This document shows positions 32,010-41,931 of a stretch of DNA of 64,000 nucleotides, one piece after another; within the stretch, counting starts at the first letter, position 1; each line of letters starts with the position of its first letter. The position numbers and the translations under genes are program-made. This stretch comes from Gammaproteobacteria bacterium (GTDB lineage Bacteria; Pseudomonadota; Gammaproteobacteria; Ga0077536), in the NCBI GenBank assembly GCA_016209015.1, contig JACQWY010000014.1:62001-126000 (forward strand), in the 5' to 3' direction. The notes beneath the pieces were generated by a model. That model was not told the DNA's origin. It made no database searches and saw only the letters and a program-made list of their open reading frames with translations.

Positions 32010-33450
32010 GGTCACCGGATTTCTCGAGTTCGCGCGCGGCAAGCAGCCCTACCGCCCCGTCGCCGAGCGTCTGAAAGACTGGCAGCAGGTCATGACGGAG
32101 TGGGAGCCGGCGACGTTGACCTCGCAGGCCGCACGGTGCATGGACTGCGGGATCCCGTTCTGCCATCAGGGCTGCCCGCTCGGCAACCTGATCCCGGACT
32201 GGAACGATCTCGTCTATCGCGAACGCTGGCACGAAGCGATCGATCGCCTGCACGCGACGAACAACTTCCCTGAATTCACCGGCACGCTGTGCCCCGCGCC
32301 GTGCGAAGGTTCGTGCGTGCTCGGCATCAACAACGATCCCGTGACCATCAAAGCCGTCGAGCTCGCGATCATCGAGCGCGCGTTCGAGGAAGGCTGGATC
32401 GCCCCGCAGCCGCCCGTCGTCGAGACCGGCAAGTCGGTCGCAGTCATCGGCTCGGGTCCTGCCGGCCTCGCCGCCGCTCAGCAACTGCGCCGCGCGGGGC
32501 ACCGCGTGACGGTCTACGAGCGCGACGATCGCATCGGCGGCCTGCTCCGCTACGGCATTCCCGAGTTCAAGATGGAGAAGCGCGTCCTCGATCGCCGCCT
32601 CGCGCAAATGACGGCCGAGGGCGTCGAGTTCCGCGTCAAGGCGAACGTCGGCGTCGACATCGACGCGAAGCAGCTCGCCGCGCAGTACGACGCGGTGCTG
32701 CTGACGGGTGGCGCGACTGCACCGCGCGATCTGCCGCTGCCGGGCCGCGAGCTGAAGGGCGTCTATTTCGCCATGCAGTACCTCACGCAGCAGAACCGCC
32801 GTCTCGTCGGCGACAAGATCCCGGCCGAGCAGGTGATCCACGCCGAGGACTGCCATGTCGTGATCATCGGCGGCGGCGATACCGGCGCGGACTGCCTCGG
32901 CACGGCGCATCGCCACGGCGCGAAATCGGTGACGCAGCTCGAAATCATGCCGCAGCCGCCGGTGACGCGCGCCGCGGACAACCCCTGGCCGGAATATCCG
33001 CGCATCTACCGTGTGGCCTCGGCGCACGAGGAAGGCGGCGAGCGCCTGTTCGCGGTCTCGACGAAGCGCTTCATCGACGGCGGCAAGGGCCGCGTGAAGG
33101 CGCTCGAGATCATCGACGTCCGCATGGTGCAGAAGGACGGCCGCATGGTGTTCGAGGACGTGCCGGGCTCGGAGCGCGAAATCCGCGCCGATCTCGTGTT
33201 CCTCGCCATGGGCTTCCTCGGCCCCGAGCCGGACGGCGTCGTCGGCCAGCTCGGCGTGAAGCTCAACGAGCGCGGCAACGTCGTGCGCGACAAGAACTGG
33301 ACGACCTCGGTCCCGGGTGTCTTCGTCGCCGGCGACATGCAGCGCGGACAGTCGCTGATCGTCTGGGCGATCGCCGAGGGCCGCTCGGCGGCGCAGGGCG
33401 TCGACGCGTATCTCATGGGCACGAGCGATCTTCCCGCCCCGCTGTTGTAA
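32002..33450 (+). CDS. gltD: Glutamate synthase small subunit
   Basis: A 482-aa GOGAT beta subunit passing electrons from NADPH to GltB. The N-terminal cysteines ([17 protein letters not shown] and CPAPCEGSC) bind the 4Fe-4S clusters. FAD-binding [11 protein letters not shown] and NADPH-binding GGGDTGADC motifs follow, with a late GDMQRGQSL. Length is normal, and it is coupled to gltB. Confidence 0.97.
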
Positions 33451-33455
33451 CCTGA

Positions 33456-33537
33456 GGAAGCTCTGAACGAGTCCATCCAGGACTTTTCAGAGCACGTCCG
33501 TGTGCCGCGGGAAGCTCTGGACTTGTTCAGAGCTTCC
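33456..33537. repeat. Double-hairpin palindromic repeat after gltD
   Basis: Arm GGAAGCTCTGAACGAGTCC (33456-33474) matches the complement of 33519-33537 at 18 of 19 positions. Each half can also fold on itself: GCTCTGAA...GAGTCC with GGACTTTTCAGAGC, and GGAAGCTCTG with the downstream complement. This is the form of a dispersed palindromic repeat unit. A short related stretch (AGGAAGCTCCGAAC) occurs at 52002. Confidence 0.65.
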
Positions 33538-33562
33538 CTGCGGTTCATCACTTTGCGCAGCA

Positions 33563-33584
33563 GGCCGTCTCGCGACGGCCTTTT
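33563..33584 (+). terminator. Rho-independent terminator after gltBD
   Basis: GGCCGTC (33563-33569), loop TCGC, GACGGCC (33574-33580), then TTTTGC. It lies 113 bases after the gltD stop and 20 bases before hemE, so it would end the gltBD message. hemE must then start from within this gap or by read-through. Confidence 0.7.
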
Positions 33585-33603
33585 GCTTTCGAGGGACCCG
33601 AGC

Positions 33604-34647
33604 ATGAACGACCGCTTTCTCCGCGCGCTGCGCCGCGAACCCGTCGACCGCACGCCGATCTGGCTGATGCGCCAGGCCGGCCGTTACCTGCCCGAGTACC
33701 GCGCGACGCGCGCGAAAGCGGGTGACTTCCTGACGTTGTGCAAAACGCCGGAATACGCCTGCGAAGTCACGCTGCAGCCGCTCGATCGCTTCCCGCTCGA
33801 CGCGGCGATACTGTTCTCCGACATCCTCACGATCCCCGATGCGATGGGCCTCGGCCTGAGTCTCGAGGAGCGCGTCGGTCCGCGCCTCGCGAAGCCCGTG
33901 CGCACGCCCGCCGACATCCGCGCGCTGCCCGTGCCGGATCCGGAAGGCGAGCTGCGCTACGTCACGGACGCCGTGCGTCTCATCAAGCGCGAGCTCGCGG
34001 ACCGCGTGCCGCTCATCGGCTTCGCAGGCAGCCCTTGGACGCTCGCGACGTACATGATCGAGGGCGGCAGCGATCGCGAGTTCAAGCTCGCGAAGGAGAT
34101 GGTCTACGGCGCGCCGGACGATCTCGCGATCATGATGGACAAGCTCGTGCAGTCGATCACCGCTTATCTCAACGCGCAGATCGCGGCGGGTGTGGACGCG
34201 GTGATGGTGTTCGACACCTGGGGCGGCGTGCTGAGCTCGGATGCGTATCAGCGCTTCTCGCTCGATCCCATGGCGGCGATCCTGCGCGGCCTGACGAAGA
34301 ACGTGCCGACGATCCTCTTCACGAAGGGCGGCGGACTCTGGCTCGAACGCATCGCGGCGACGGGCTGCAACGCCGTCGGCCTCGACTGGAGCGTCGACAT
34401 CGGCGAGGCGCGCCGGCGCATCGGCGATCGCTGCGCGCTACAGGGCAATCTCGATCCGGCGATCCTGCGCGCGCCGATTCCGGTCATCGAACGCGAGGCG
34501 AAAGCCGTGCTCGCGTCCTACGGCACAGGCGCGGGCCATATCTTCAATCTCGGTCACGGCATCACGCCCGACATTCCGCCCGAGCACGTCACGGCACTCG
34601 TCGCGACGGTGCACGAGGCGAGCGCGGCGTATCACCAGTCGGCCTGA
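33604..34647 (+). CDS. hemE: Uroporphyrinogen decarboxylase
   Basis: A 347-aa enzyme converting uroporphyrinogen III to coproporphyrinogen III. Signatures are [16 protein letters not shown] near the N-terminus, the catalytic Asp region [38 protein letters not shown], and [13 protein letters not shown] at the end. The start at ATG 33604 gives the standard MNDRFLRAL; the frame's earlier start lies in the repeat. Its 3' end overlaps the convergent lnt by 16 bp. Confidence 0.97.
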   Translation: MNDRFLRALRREPVDRTPIWLMRQAGRYLPEYRATRAKAGDFLTLCKTPEYACEVTLQPLDRFPLDAAILFSDILTIPDAMGLGLSLEERVGPRLAKPVRTPADIRALPVPDPEGELRYVTDAVRLIKRELADRVPLIGFAGSPWTLATYMIEGGSDREFKLAKEMVYGAPDDLAIMMDKLVQSITAYLNAQIAAGVDAVMVFDTWGGVLSSDAYQRFSLDPMAAILRGLTKNVPTILFTKGGGLWLERIAATGCNAVGLDWSVDIGEARRRIGDRCALQGNLDPAILRAPIPVIEREAKAVLASYGTGAGHIFNLGHGITPDIPPEHVTALVATVHEASAAYHQSA

Positions 34648-36155
34648 CGCCGGGGTGGCTTGCGCGTCGCCGCCGCGCCGGCAACGACGAGCCCGAGCGC
34701 GCCGAGCAAGGGCGCGTCGCCGAAACGCACGTAGGGCGTCGCGCCCGCGCGCGGTTCGGCCGAAGCTTCGAGCACGAGTGATTTGAATTGCGGCGAGCGC
34801 GCGCGGATCCCGCCGCGTTCGTCGATGACGGCCGAGATCCCGGTGTTCGTCGCACGCAGCAGCCAGCGCCCGGCTTCGCGCGCCCGCATGCGCGCGATCT
34901 CGAGATGCTGGTGGGGGGCGATGCTGTCGCCGAACCAGGCATCGTCGCTGACGTTGACGAGCAGCGTGGCCGCGGGCAACGCGCGGCGCACTTCGCCGCT
35001 GTACGCATCCTCGTAGCAGACCGTCACGCCGATGCGCTGGCCGCCGGCGACGATCGCCACCTGGCGCGCCGCGCCCGACGAGAAGCTCGACATCGGAATC
35101 TTCAGGAAATCGAGCGCGGGGCGGATCCAGGCATCGAGCGGCAGGTATTCACCGAAAGGCACGAGGTGGTGCTTGTCGTATTGGCCCTGGCCAGCGCCGA
35201 GCGCGACGACGCTGTTGTAGTAGCGATCGTTCGACGGATCGCCCGTCGGCAACCCGACGAGGAGGCTCGTGCCGGTCGCGGCGGCGCGCTTGCCGAACGC
35301 CGCGAGCTGCTCGGGGATTTCCTGCGGGAACGCCGGGATCGCGCTCTCCGGCCACACCACGATCGACCGGCCCCAGTACGGTTCCGAAAGCCTGCCGTAG
35401 AGCTCGAGCGTCGGCTCGCGGTATTCGCGCTGCCACTTGATCTCCTGCGGTACTGCGCCTTGCACGAGCGCGACCGGCAAGGCGCCGCCGGATGCAGTCG
35501 TCCATTGCACGCGCCCGAGCGCGGCGCCGCCGGCCAGGACCACCGCCGCGAGCGCGAGCGCGGGCCCGGGGCTCTTTCGCAAACGCAGCGCGAGCGCCGC
35601 GAGACAGCCGCCGAGCGTCGCAACCGCCCAGCTCGCGCCGAGCGCGCCCGCGACGGGTGCGTAGCCCGCGAGCACGGAATCGATCTGGCCGTAGCCGAGA
35701 TAGAGCCAGGGAAAGCCGGACAGGAACCAGCCGCGCAGCGCTTCGAGCAACACCCACAGCGCGGGACAGACCACGAGCAGTTCGAAGCGCGGCCGCGTGC
35801 CGCGCAGCCGCGAGGCGAGCCAGCCGCCGAGCGCGGGATAGAGCGCCATGCCCATCACGAACACGGCCGTCACGCTCACCGAGAATGCATACACCGGCAG
35901 GCCGAACTTGTGGATGCTGACCTGGATCCACGACACGCCCGCGCCGAACATGCCCACGCCGTACCACCAGCCGCGCCACGCCGCGACACGCGGCGGCGCC
36001 GCGTGCCAGAGCGCGAACAGTGCGGCAAGGGAGAGTGGGGCGAGCCAGTGCCAGCCGAAAGGCGCGAAAGCAAGGGACGCGATCGCGCCCGCCGCGATCG
36101 CGAGCAGCGGCAGGACGAAAGGTGGCGGTGTCTGCGCGCGGAGCAGCGGCGTCAC
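34632..36155 (-). CDS. lnt: Apolipoprotein N-acyltransferase
   Basis: A 507-aa inner-membrane enzyme adding the third acyl chain to lipoproteins. The N-terminal half has several membrane helices. The C-terminal nitrilase domain carries the catalytic triad: Glu in [11 protein letters not shown], Lys in [13 protein letters not shown], Cys in [12 protein letters not shown] 36155 is the start, since it overlaps the corC TGA (GTGA) and the longer frame is corC shadow. It is the last gene of miaB-phoH-ybeY-corC-lnt. Confidence 0.95.
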   Translation of the reverse strand: MTPLLRAQTPPPFVLPLLAIAAGAIASLAFAPFGWHWLAPLSLAALFALWHAAPPRVAAWRGWWYGVGMFGAGVSWIQVSIHKFGLPVYAFSVSVTAVFVMGMALYPALGGWLASRLRGTRPRFELLVVCPALWVLLEALRGWFLSGFPWLYLGYGQIDSVLAGYAPVAGALGASWAVATLGGCLAALALRLRKSPGPALALAAVVLAGGAALGRVQWTTASGGALPVALVQGAVPQEIKWQREYREPTLELYGRLSEPYWGRSIVVWPESAIPAFPQEIPEQLAAFGKRAAATGTSLLVGLPTGDPSNDRYYNSVVALGAGQGQYDKHHLVPFGEYLPLDAWIRPALDFLKIPMSSFSSGAARQVAIVAGGQRIGVTVCYEDAYSGEVRRALPAATLLVNVSDDAWFGDSIAPHQHLEIARMRAREAGRWLLRATNTGISAVIDERGGIRARSPQFKSLVLEASAEPRAGATPYVRFGDAPLLGALGLVVAGAAATRKPPRRQADW

Positions 36156-37018
36156 CCGGCCGTCGCGACCTTCTTCACGCGCATGACGTGGATGCGGCGG
36201 CGATCCGCGCGCAGGATCTTGAAGTCGAAGCCGTCGAACACCGTGCTCTCGCCGCGCTGGGGCAGGTGGCCGAACGCATCGATGACGAGACCCCCGATCG
36301 TGTCGTAACGCTCGTCGGGCAGCTTCGCGCCGAAGAAGGTGTTGAACTCCTCGATCGGCATGCGCGCCTTCACCGTATAGCGATTCGCGCGATGCTGACG
36401 CACCCACTCCTCGTCCTCGACGTCGTGCTCGTCGTCGATCTCGCCGACGATCTGCTCGATCACGTCCTCGATGCTGACGAGCCCGGCGATGCCGCCGTAT
36501 TCGTCGACGACGATCGCGAGATGATTGCGCGAGAGCCGGAACTCGCGCAGCAGGATGTTGAGCCGCTTGCTCTCCGGCACGAACACCGGCGGGCGCAGCA
36601 CGTCGTCAATCACGAAAGCGAAGGCCGGGTCCGCCGCGAGCGGCAGCAGGTCCTTCGCGAGCAGGATGCCGGTCACGCGCTCGTGCTTGCTGTCGATGAC
36701 CGGGAATCGCGAGTGCGCGGATTCGATGATCGCCGGCAGGTACTCCGCCGGTTTCGCGTCGGCTTCGATGAACACCATCTGGGAGCGCGGCACCATGATG
36801 TCGCCGACCTTGAGCTCGGAGACGAGCAGCGCGCCTTCCATCATCGCCGCGGTGTCGACGTCGATGAGGTGATTGCTCTCCGCCTCGTGCAGCAGCTCGA
36901 TCAACTGCACGCGTTCGCGCGGCGCGCCGAACCAGGAACCGAAGAAGCGGCCGCCGTAACGCTGCAGCAGCTTGCCGAGCCGGCGCGCCACCCGGCCGCG
37001 CGCGATCGCGCGCGTCAT
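36152..37018 (-). CDS. corC: CorC/YbeX-type CBS-domain protein
   Basis: A 288-aa cytoplasmic protein with two CBS domains (residues ~65-190, MVPRSQMVFIEAD and the following FPVIDSKHERVTGILLAKDLL) and a C-terminal CorC_HlyC domain (TIGGLVIDAFGHLPQRGE). YbeX/CorC is linked to magnesium efflux and to ribosome and RNA metabolism with YbeY. It overlaps ybeY and lnt by 4 nt each. Confidence 0.94.
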   Translation of the reverse strand: MTRAIARGRVARRLGKLLQRYGGRFFGSWFGAPRERVQLIELLHEAESNHLIDVDTAAMMEGALLVSELKVGDIMVPRSQMVFIEADAKPAEYLPAIIESAHSRFPVIDSKHERVTGILLAKDLLPLAADPAFAFVIDDVLRPPVFVPESKRLNILLREFRLSRNHLAIVVDEYGGIAGLVSIEDVIEQIVGEIDDEHDVEDEEWVRQHRANRYTVKARMPIEEFNTFFGAKLPDERYDTIGGLVIDAFGHLPQRGESTVFDGFDFKILRADRRRIHVMRVKKVATAG

Positions 37019-37482
37019 GGCGCCTGCTCTCCGGCATAGGGATCGGCATAGCCGAGGCCCGTGACGAGCTCGCGCTCGAGCGCTTCCATCGCGAGCGCTT
37101 CCGCCTCGGCGAGGTGATCGAGACCGAGCAGATGCAGCGTGCCGTGGATCGTCAGGTGCGCCCAATGCGCATGCAGCGCCTTGCCCTGGGCCTCGGCCTC
37201 CGCGACCGCGACGGGCGCGCAGATCACGAGATCACCCAGCAGATCGGGGGCGATCTCCTCGAGTCCTTCGGCGGGAAAGCTCAGCACGTTCGTCGGTCCC
37301 TGGCGATGTCGGTAGCGTTCGTTGAGCGCAGCGCCCTCGGCGGCGTCACAGATCCTGATGGTGAGCTCCGCCGCGTCGCGGAAGCGCGCCACGGCACGTT
37401 CCACCCACAGCGTGATCGCGGCGTCGCCCGGCTCGCCCGGCACGCGGCAGGCGCGCTGGATCTCGACGGCGACCGCCGTCAC
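37015..37482 (-). CDS. ybeY: Endoribonuclease YbeY
   Basis: A 155-aa zinc endoribonuclease for 16S rRNA 3' maturation and ribosome quality control. The zinc signature H-x3-H-x5-H is present as HGTLHLLGLDH near residues 113-123. RHRQGPTNVLSFPAE and LGDLVICAPVA are typical. It sits between phoH and corC, the classical order. Confidence 0.95.
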   Translation of the reverse strand: MTAVAVEIQRACRVPGEPGDAAITLWVERAVARFRDAAELTIRICDAAEGAALNERYRHRQGPTNVLSFPAEGLEEIAPDLLGDLVICAPVAVAEAEAQGKALHAHWAHLTIHGTLHLLGLDHLAEAEALAMEALERELVTGLGYADPYAGEQAP

Positions 37483-37509
37483 GGCCGCACACCGGCGGGA
37501 GGCTCGGGG

Positions 37510-38493
37510 TCATTCACGGCGGCCGTGCTCGAAATCCTCGTAGGCATCGAGGATCCGCGCCACCAGGGTATGCCGCACCACGTCCTGGGATTTGAAATAC
37601 GTGAAGCTGATGCCCTCGACCTCGCGCACGACCGCCATCGCGGTCTTGAGGCCGGAGTCCTTGCCCTTCGGCAGATCGATCTGCGTGACGTCGCCGGTGA
37701 TGACGGCTTTCGAGCCGAAGCCGATGCGCGTCAGGAACATCTTCATCTGCTCGTTCGTCGTGTTCTGCGCCTCGTCGAGAATGATGAAGGCATCGTTCAG
37801 CGTGCGGCCGCGCATGAACGCGAGCGGCGCGACTTCGATGACGTTGCGCTCGATGAGCTTCGCGACGCGTTCGAAGCCGAGCATTTCGTACAGCGCGTCG
37901 TAGAGCGGACGCAGATAGGGATCGATCTTTTGCGCCATGTCGCCCGGCAGGAAGCCGAGCCGCTCGCCGGCCTCGACTGCGGGCCGCACGAGGCACAGGC
38001 GCCGCACGCGATCCCCCTCCAGCGCCGCGACCGCGGAGGCCACCGCGAGATAGGTCTTGCCGGTGCCGGCCGGGCCGATGCCGAAATTGATGTCGCAGCG
38101 CTCGATATTGCGCAGGTAGAGCCGCTGGTTCGCACCGCGCGCCCGCACCACCATGCGCCGCGTCTGCACGGCCGCTTCGCCGTCCTCGTCCTCGCCGACC
38201 GCGGCGGCGGCGATTTCCTGCAGATGGAGATGCACGTCGGCCGGTGCGAGGATGCGCTGCTCGGTCACGGCATAGAGCCCGCGCAGGATGCGCGCGCCGG
38301 TCTCCACGGCGTGCTGGCCGCCGGTGAGACCGAAGGCATTGCCGCGGCTCGCGATCTCGATGCCGAGCCGGCGTTCGATGAGCCGCAGGTGATCGTCGAA
38401 CTGCCCGCAGAGGTTCGCGAGCCGCTCGTTGTCGACCGGGGTGAGATGCACTTCGACCGTCGCGGGACGGTCAAACTTGATTAGCTTGTTCAA
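37510..38493 (-). CDS. ybeZ: PhoH-like (YbeZ) ATPase
   Basis: A 327-aa P-loop protein with an N-terminal KH-like domain (~10-110). The PhoH domain has Walker [12 protein letters not shown], the [16 protein letters not shown] motif, and Walker [10 protein letters not shown]. It partners YbeY in RNA metabolism. The best start is the TTG at 38493, which overlaps the miaB 3' end by 23 nt and gives [17 protein letters not shown]. No ATG is available nearby. Confidence 0.93.
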   Translation of the reverse strand: MNKLIKFDRPATVEVHLTPVDNERLANLCGQFDDHLRLIERRLGIEIASRGNAFGLTGGQHAVETGARILRGLYAVTEQRILAPADVHLHLQEIAAAAVGEDEDGEAAVQTRRMVVRARGANQRLYLRNIERCDINFGIGPAGTGKTYLAVASAVAALEGDRVRRLCLVRPAVEAGERLGFLPGDMAQKIDPYLRPLYDALYEMLGFERVAKLIERNVIEVAPLAFMRGRTLNDAFIILDEAQNTTNEQMKMFLTRIGFGSKAVITGDVTQIDLPKGKDSGLKTAMAVVREVEGISFTYFKSQDVVRHTLVARILDAYEDFEHGRRE

Positions 38494-39820
38494 TGGGTGC
38501 CGTGAGCTCCCCGCGCAGTGAATTGGGTAGGGCGACCGTAATCTTAACATCCACGAAGCGGCCGACGAGATCAGACGGACCCGCGAAATTCACGACCCGG
38601 TTGTTCTCCGTGCGGCCGGCGAGCTCGCGCCGATCCTTCCGGGCCGCCCCCGTCACGAGAATGCGCTGGACCGTGCCCTCCATTGCCCGGCTGCGGTCGT
38701 GGGCGAGCGCTTCGAGCCGGCCCTGCAGCACGGCGAGCCGCCGCTTCTTCTCCGCGAGCGGCACGTCGTCCGGCAGATTCGCGGCCGGCGTGCCCGGGCG
38801 GACGCTGTAGAGGAAGCTGAACGAGTGATCGAAGCCGACCTGCTCGACGAGCTTCAAAGTCGCCGCGAAATCCGCTTCGGTCTCGCCGGGGAAGCCGACG
38901 ATGAAGTCCGTCGAAATCGAGATGTCCGGCCGGAGCTCCCGCAGCTTGCGGATCTTCGAGAGGTATTCGAGCGTCGTGTGGCCGCGCTTCATGGCGGCGA
39001 GAATGCGGTCCGAGCCGCTCTGCACGGGCAGGTGGACGTGGCTCACGAGCTCGGGCACTTCACCGTAGGCGGCGATGAGCCGCGGCGTGAACTCGACGGG
39101 GTGCGACGTCGTGTAACGGATGCGCCCGATGCCGTCGATCGCCGCGACATGGCGGACGAGCGCGGCGAGATCCGCGATCTTCCCGTCGTGCATCGCGCCG
39201 CGATAGGCGTTCACGTTCTGGCCGAGCAGCGTCACTTCGCGCACGCCCTGCTGCGCGAGACCGTAGACCTCGGCGATGACGTCGTCGAACGGCCGGCTGA
39301 ACTCCTCGCCGCGCGTATAGGGCACCACGCAGAACGTGCAGTACTTGCTGCAGCCTTCCATGATCGAAACGAAGGCCGTCGGTCCGTCGGCACGTGGCTC
39401 GGGCAGACGATCGAACTTCTCGATTTCCGGGAAGCTGATGTCGATCGCGCGGCCGTGCTTCGCTTCGACCTCGGCGAAGAGCTCCGGCAGGCGGTGCAGC
39501 GTCTGCGGACCGAACACGAGATCGACGAACGGCGCACGCGTCCAGATGCCCTCGCCTTCCTGGCTCGCGACGCAGCCGCCGACGCCAATCACGAGCTCCG
39601 GCCGTTCCTGCTTGAGCTCGCGCCAGCGGCCGAGCTCGGAGAAGAGCTTCTCCTGCGCCTTCTCGCGCACCGAGCAGGTGTTCATCACGAGGAGATCCGC
39701 TTCTTCCGGCGTCGCCGCGAGCTCCATGCCGTGCGCGTCCGCCATGACGTCGGCGATCTTCGCCGAGTCGTACTCGTTCATCTGACAGCCGAACGTCTTG
39801 ATGTAGAGGCGCTTGGGCAT
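38471..39820 (-). CDS. miaB: tRNA-2-methylthio-N6-dimethylallyladenosine synthase
   Basis: A 449-aa radical-SAM methylthiotransferase for ms2i6A37 in tRNA. The N-terminal UPF0004 domain has three cysteines ([22 protein letters not shown]) for the auxiliary cluster. The radical SAM motif is CSKYCTFC, and a TRAM domain is at the end. It leads the phoH/ybeY/corC/lnt series. Confidence 0.97.
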   Translation of the reverse strand: MPKRLYIKTFGCQMNEYDSAKIADVMADAHGMELAATPEEADLLVMNTCSVREKAQEKLFSELGRWRELKQERPELVIGVGGCVASQEGEGIWTRAPFVDLVFGPQTLHRLPELFAEVEAKHGRAIDISFPEIEKFDRLPEPRADGPTAFVSIMEGCSKYCTFCVVPYTRGEEFSRPFDDVIAEVYGLAQQGVREVTLLGQNVNAYRGAMHDGKIADLAALVRHVAAIDGIGRIRYTTSHPVEFTPRLIAAYGEVPELVSHVHLPVQSGSDRILAAMKRGHTTLEYLSKIRKLRELRPDISISTDFIVGFPGETEADFAATLKLVEQVGFDHSFSFLYSVRPGTPAANLPDDVPLAEKKRRLAVLQGRLEALAHDRSRAMEGTVQRILVTGAARKDRRELAGRTENNRVVNFAGPSDLVGRFVDVKITVALPNSLRGELTAPIEQANQV

Positions 39821-39832
39821 GGCGGCGGCGGG

Positions 39833-40696
39833 CTAGAGCAGCGGCGTCTTCAGGCGCAGTTGCACGTTGTCGATGAGCCGCGCGTTGCCGAGCCAGGCCG
39901 CGACCAGGATCGACAGCTCGGAATCGCCGGGACCCGGCTCCTCGAGATCGGTGCTGCGCCGGACGCTGAAATATTCGGGCCGGAAGCCGGTTTCCGCGAG
40001 GCGCTTCATGCCGCTCTCCTCGAGCTCCGCGATGCTCGTCTCGCCGTTCTCGAGCGCCGTCGCGGCTTCCGTGATCGTCCGGTAGATGATCGGCGCTCGC
40101 GCCCGTTCTGCCGCGTTGAGATAGCTGTTGCGCGAGCTCATCGCGAGGCCGTCCGTCTCGCGCACGATCGGCATGCCGATCACTTCGACGGGCATGAGGA
40201 GATCATGGACCATGCGCTTGATCACGAGCACCTGCTGATAGTCCTTCAGGCCGAACAGCGCGAAGTCCGGCTGGGCATTGATGAACAGCTTGCTCACCAC
40301 GGTCGCGACGCCCGAGAAATGCCCGGGACGGAACCTGCCGCAGAGGATCGTCGAGAGCCCCGGCACGGTGACGCGCGTGTCCTCCTCGATGCCGCCCGGA
40401 TAGAGCGCGTCGAGGTTCGGCGCGAACAGCAGATCGAGGCCGGCTGCCGCGAGCTTCTCCTGATCGGCGGCGAGCGTGCTCGGATACTTCGCGTAGTCCT
40501 CGCCTTTGCCGAACTGGATCGGGTTGACGAAGATGCTGACCACGGTGTGATCGGCGATCTCCCGCGCGCGGTGCAGGAGCGAGATGTGGCCCTCGTGCAG
40601 ATTGCCCATCGTGGGCACGAACGCGATGGTCCCGCCTGCGCGGTGCCATTCGTTCACCTGGGCACGGAGGCCGGCGAGATCGTAGACGGTTTGCAT
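39833..40696 (-). CDS. panC: Pantothenate synthetase
   Basis: A 287-aa enzyme condensing pantoate and beta-alanine. It has PTMGNLHEGHISLL (HIGH-type motif), VSIFVNPIQF, GRFRPGHFSGVATVVSKLF, FGLKDYQQ, and a KMSKS-like SSRNSYL. ATG 40696 gives MQTVYDLAG; an earlier in-frame ATG at 40753 adds a low-complexity tail. It is last in the pcnB-folK-dNK-panC series. panB, often its neighbour, is not present. Confidence 0.96.
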   Translation of the reverse strand: MQTVYDLAGLRAQVNEWHRAGGTIAFVPTMGNLHEGHISLLHRAREIADHTVVSIFVNPIQFGKGEDYAKYPSTLAADQEKLAAAGLDLLFAPNLDALYPGGIEEDTRVTVPGLSTILCGRFRPGHFSGVATVVSKLFINAQPDFALFGLKDYQQVLVIKRMVHDLLMPVEVIGMPIVRETDGLAMSSRNSYLNAAERARAPIIYRTITEAATALENGETSIAELEESGMKRLAETGFRPEYFSVRRSTDLEEPGPGDSELSILVAAWLGNARLIDNVQLRLKTPLL

Positions 40697-40771
40697 CGGG
40701 GGCTTTCCGGGAGTTCGGCCGCCGGCGGCGGCTCGGGCTGATGGGCTCGTCATCGCACCGGGACAGGCCGT

Positions 40772-41428
40772 TCAGCCGGTCACGGACGGGTTGAAATAGT
40801 GCTTGCCGACCACGCCCTTGTCGATTTCCTCGAGGAGGCTGCGGTAATGCGCGTCGTCGTCGGCAAAGTTGATCTCCTCGGCGTTCACGATGAGCGTCGG
40901 CGCCAGGTCGTAATAATAGAAGAACTCGACATAGGCCGCACACAGCCGCGCGAGATACTCGGGCGCGATGCGCTGCTCGTAGTCGATCGCCCGGCGCTCG
41001 ATGCGCCCGAGCAGCACCGGGACCGGGGCCTGCAGGTAGATCACGAGATCCGGCACCGGGGCCTGGACGGTGACCCGGGCGTAGATTTGCTCGTAGAGCG
41101 CGTACTCGGCGGGCTCGAGCGCGACCTTCGCGAACAGGCGATCCTTGTCCATCAGGAAATCCGCGATCCGCGCCGGCTGGAACAGATCCGCCTGCCGCGC
41201 CTGTTCGATCTGCTCGAGGCGCTGGAACAAAAAATGGAGCTGGGTCGCGAACGCATAGCGCGCAGGCTCGGCGTAGAAGCGCGGCAGGAACGGATTGTCC
41301 TCGGCCTTCTCGAGCACGAGCTCGGCCTCGAAAGTCGCGGCGAGCCGGCGCGTGAGCGTGGTCTTGCCGACGCCGATCGGGCCTTCCACCGCGATGAAGC
41401 GCGGCCGCTGGCGGGCGGTCACGCTCAC
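40772..41428 (-). CDS. Deoxynucleoside kinase (dGK/dCK family)
   Basis: A 218-aa P-loop kinase of the deoxyadenosine/deoxyguanosine kinase family. Walker A is GPIGVGKTT at residues 16-24. The EKAEDNPFLPRFYAEPARYAF segment, the DRLFAKV motif (DRS-like), and a LID with RRAIDYEQRI are present. It salvages deoxynucleosides by 5'-phosphorylation; which base it prefers cannot be told. It overlaps folK by 4 nt and sits where panB lies in many relatives. Confidence 0.9.
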   Translation of the reverse strand: MSVTARQRPRFIAVEGPIGVGKTTLTRRLAATFEAELVLEKAEDNPFLPRFYAEPARYAFATQLHFLFQRLEQIEQARQADLFQPARIADFLMDKDRLFAKVALEPAEYALYEQIYARVTVQAPVPDLVIYLQAPVPVLLGRIERRAIDYEQRIAPEYLARLCAAYVEFFYYYDLAPTLIVNAEEINFADDDAHYRSLLEEIDKGVVGKHYFNPSVTG

Positions 41429-41922
41429 AGCCGGGTCACGCTGTCGGGATCGAAGCGCGCTGCGAGCTTGCGCACGGGGCCGAGCCCCGGCACCACGAGG
41501 TCGGGCGCGATTTCCAGGAGCGGCAACACGACGAATTCGCGCGCGGCGAGCTCCGCGTGCGGGACGGTCAGGCGGGCATCGGCGATCACGCGCTCACCGT
41601 AGAGCAGGAGGTCGATGTCGAGCGTCCTCGCGCCCCAGCGCTCGGCGCGCACGCGGCCGTGTGCGGTCTCGATGGCCTGGAGGGCATCGAGCAGGGCGTG
41701 CGGTTCGAGCGTCGTGTCGCAGGCGGCGACGGCGTTCACGTAATCGGGCTGACCCGCCGGGCCGAGCGGCGTGGTGCGATAGAGGTTCGAGCAGCACACG
41801 AGCGTGACGCCCGGAATCGCGCCGACTTCGGCGACGGCCGTCAGCACCTGCGCGGCGGGATCGTCGAGATTACTGCCGAAGCCGAGATGGACCCGGACCG
41901 GCGCGGACGCCGCACTCGTCAC
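41425..41922 (-). CDS. folK: 6-hydroxymethyldihydropterin pyrophosphokinase
   Basis: A 165-aa HPPK, transferring pyrophosphate to 6-hydroxymethyl-7,8-dihydropterin in folate synthesis. It has GFGSNLDDP at the start, SNLYRTTPLG, DYVNAV, and the signature RWGARTLDIDLLLYG followed by LTVPHAELAAREFVVLPL. It lies directly after pcnB, as usual. Confidence 0.96.
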   Translation of the reverse strand: MTSAASAPVRVHLGFGSNLDDPAAQVLTAVAEVGAIPGVTLVCCSNLYRTTPLGPAGQPDYVNAVAACDTTLEPHALLDALQAIETAHGRVRAERWGARTLDIDLLLYGERVIADARLTVPHAELAAREFVVLPLLEIAPDLVVPGLGPVRKLAARFDPDSVTRL

Positions 41923-41931
41923 CCGGGGAGC

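Noticed and set aside
33451-33603. Riboswitch or attenuator controlling hemE
   Set aside because: The hairpins are simple self-complementary repeats without conserved riboswitch features. The terminator is better explained as the end of gltBD.
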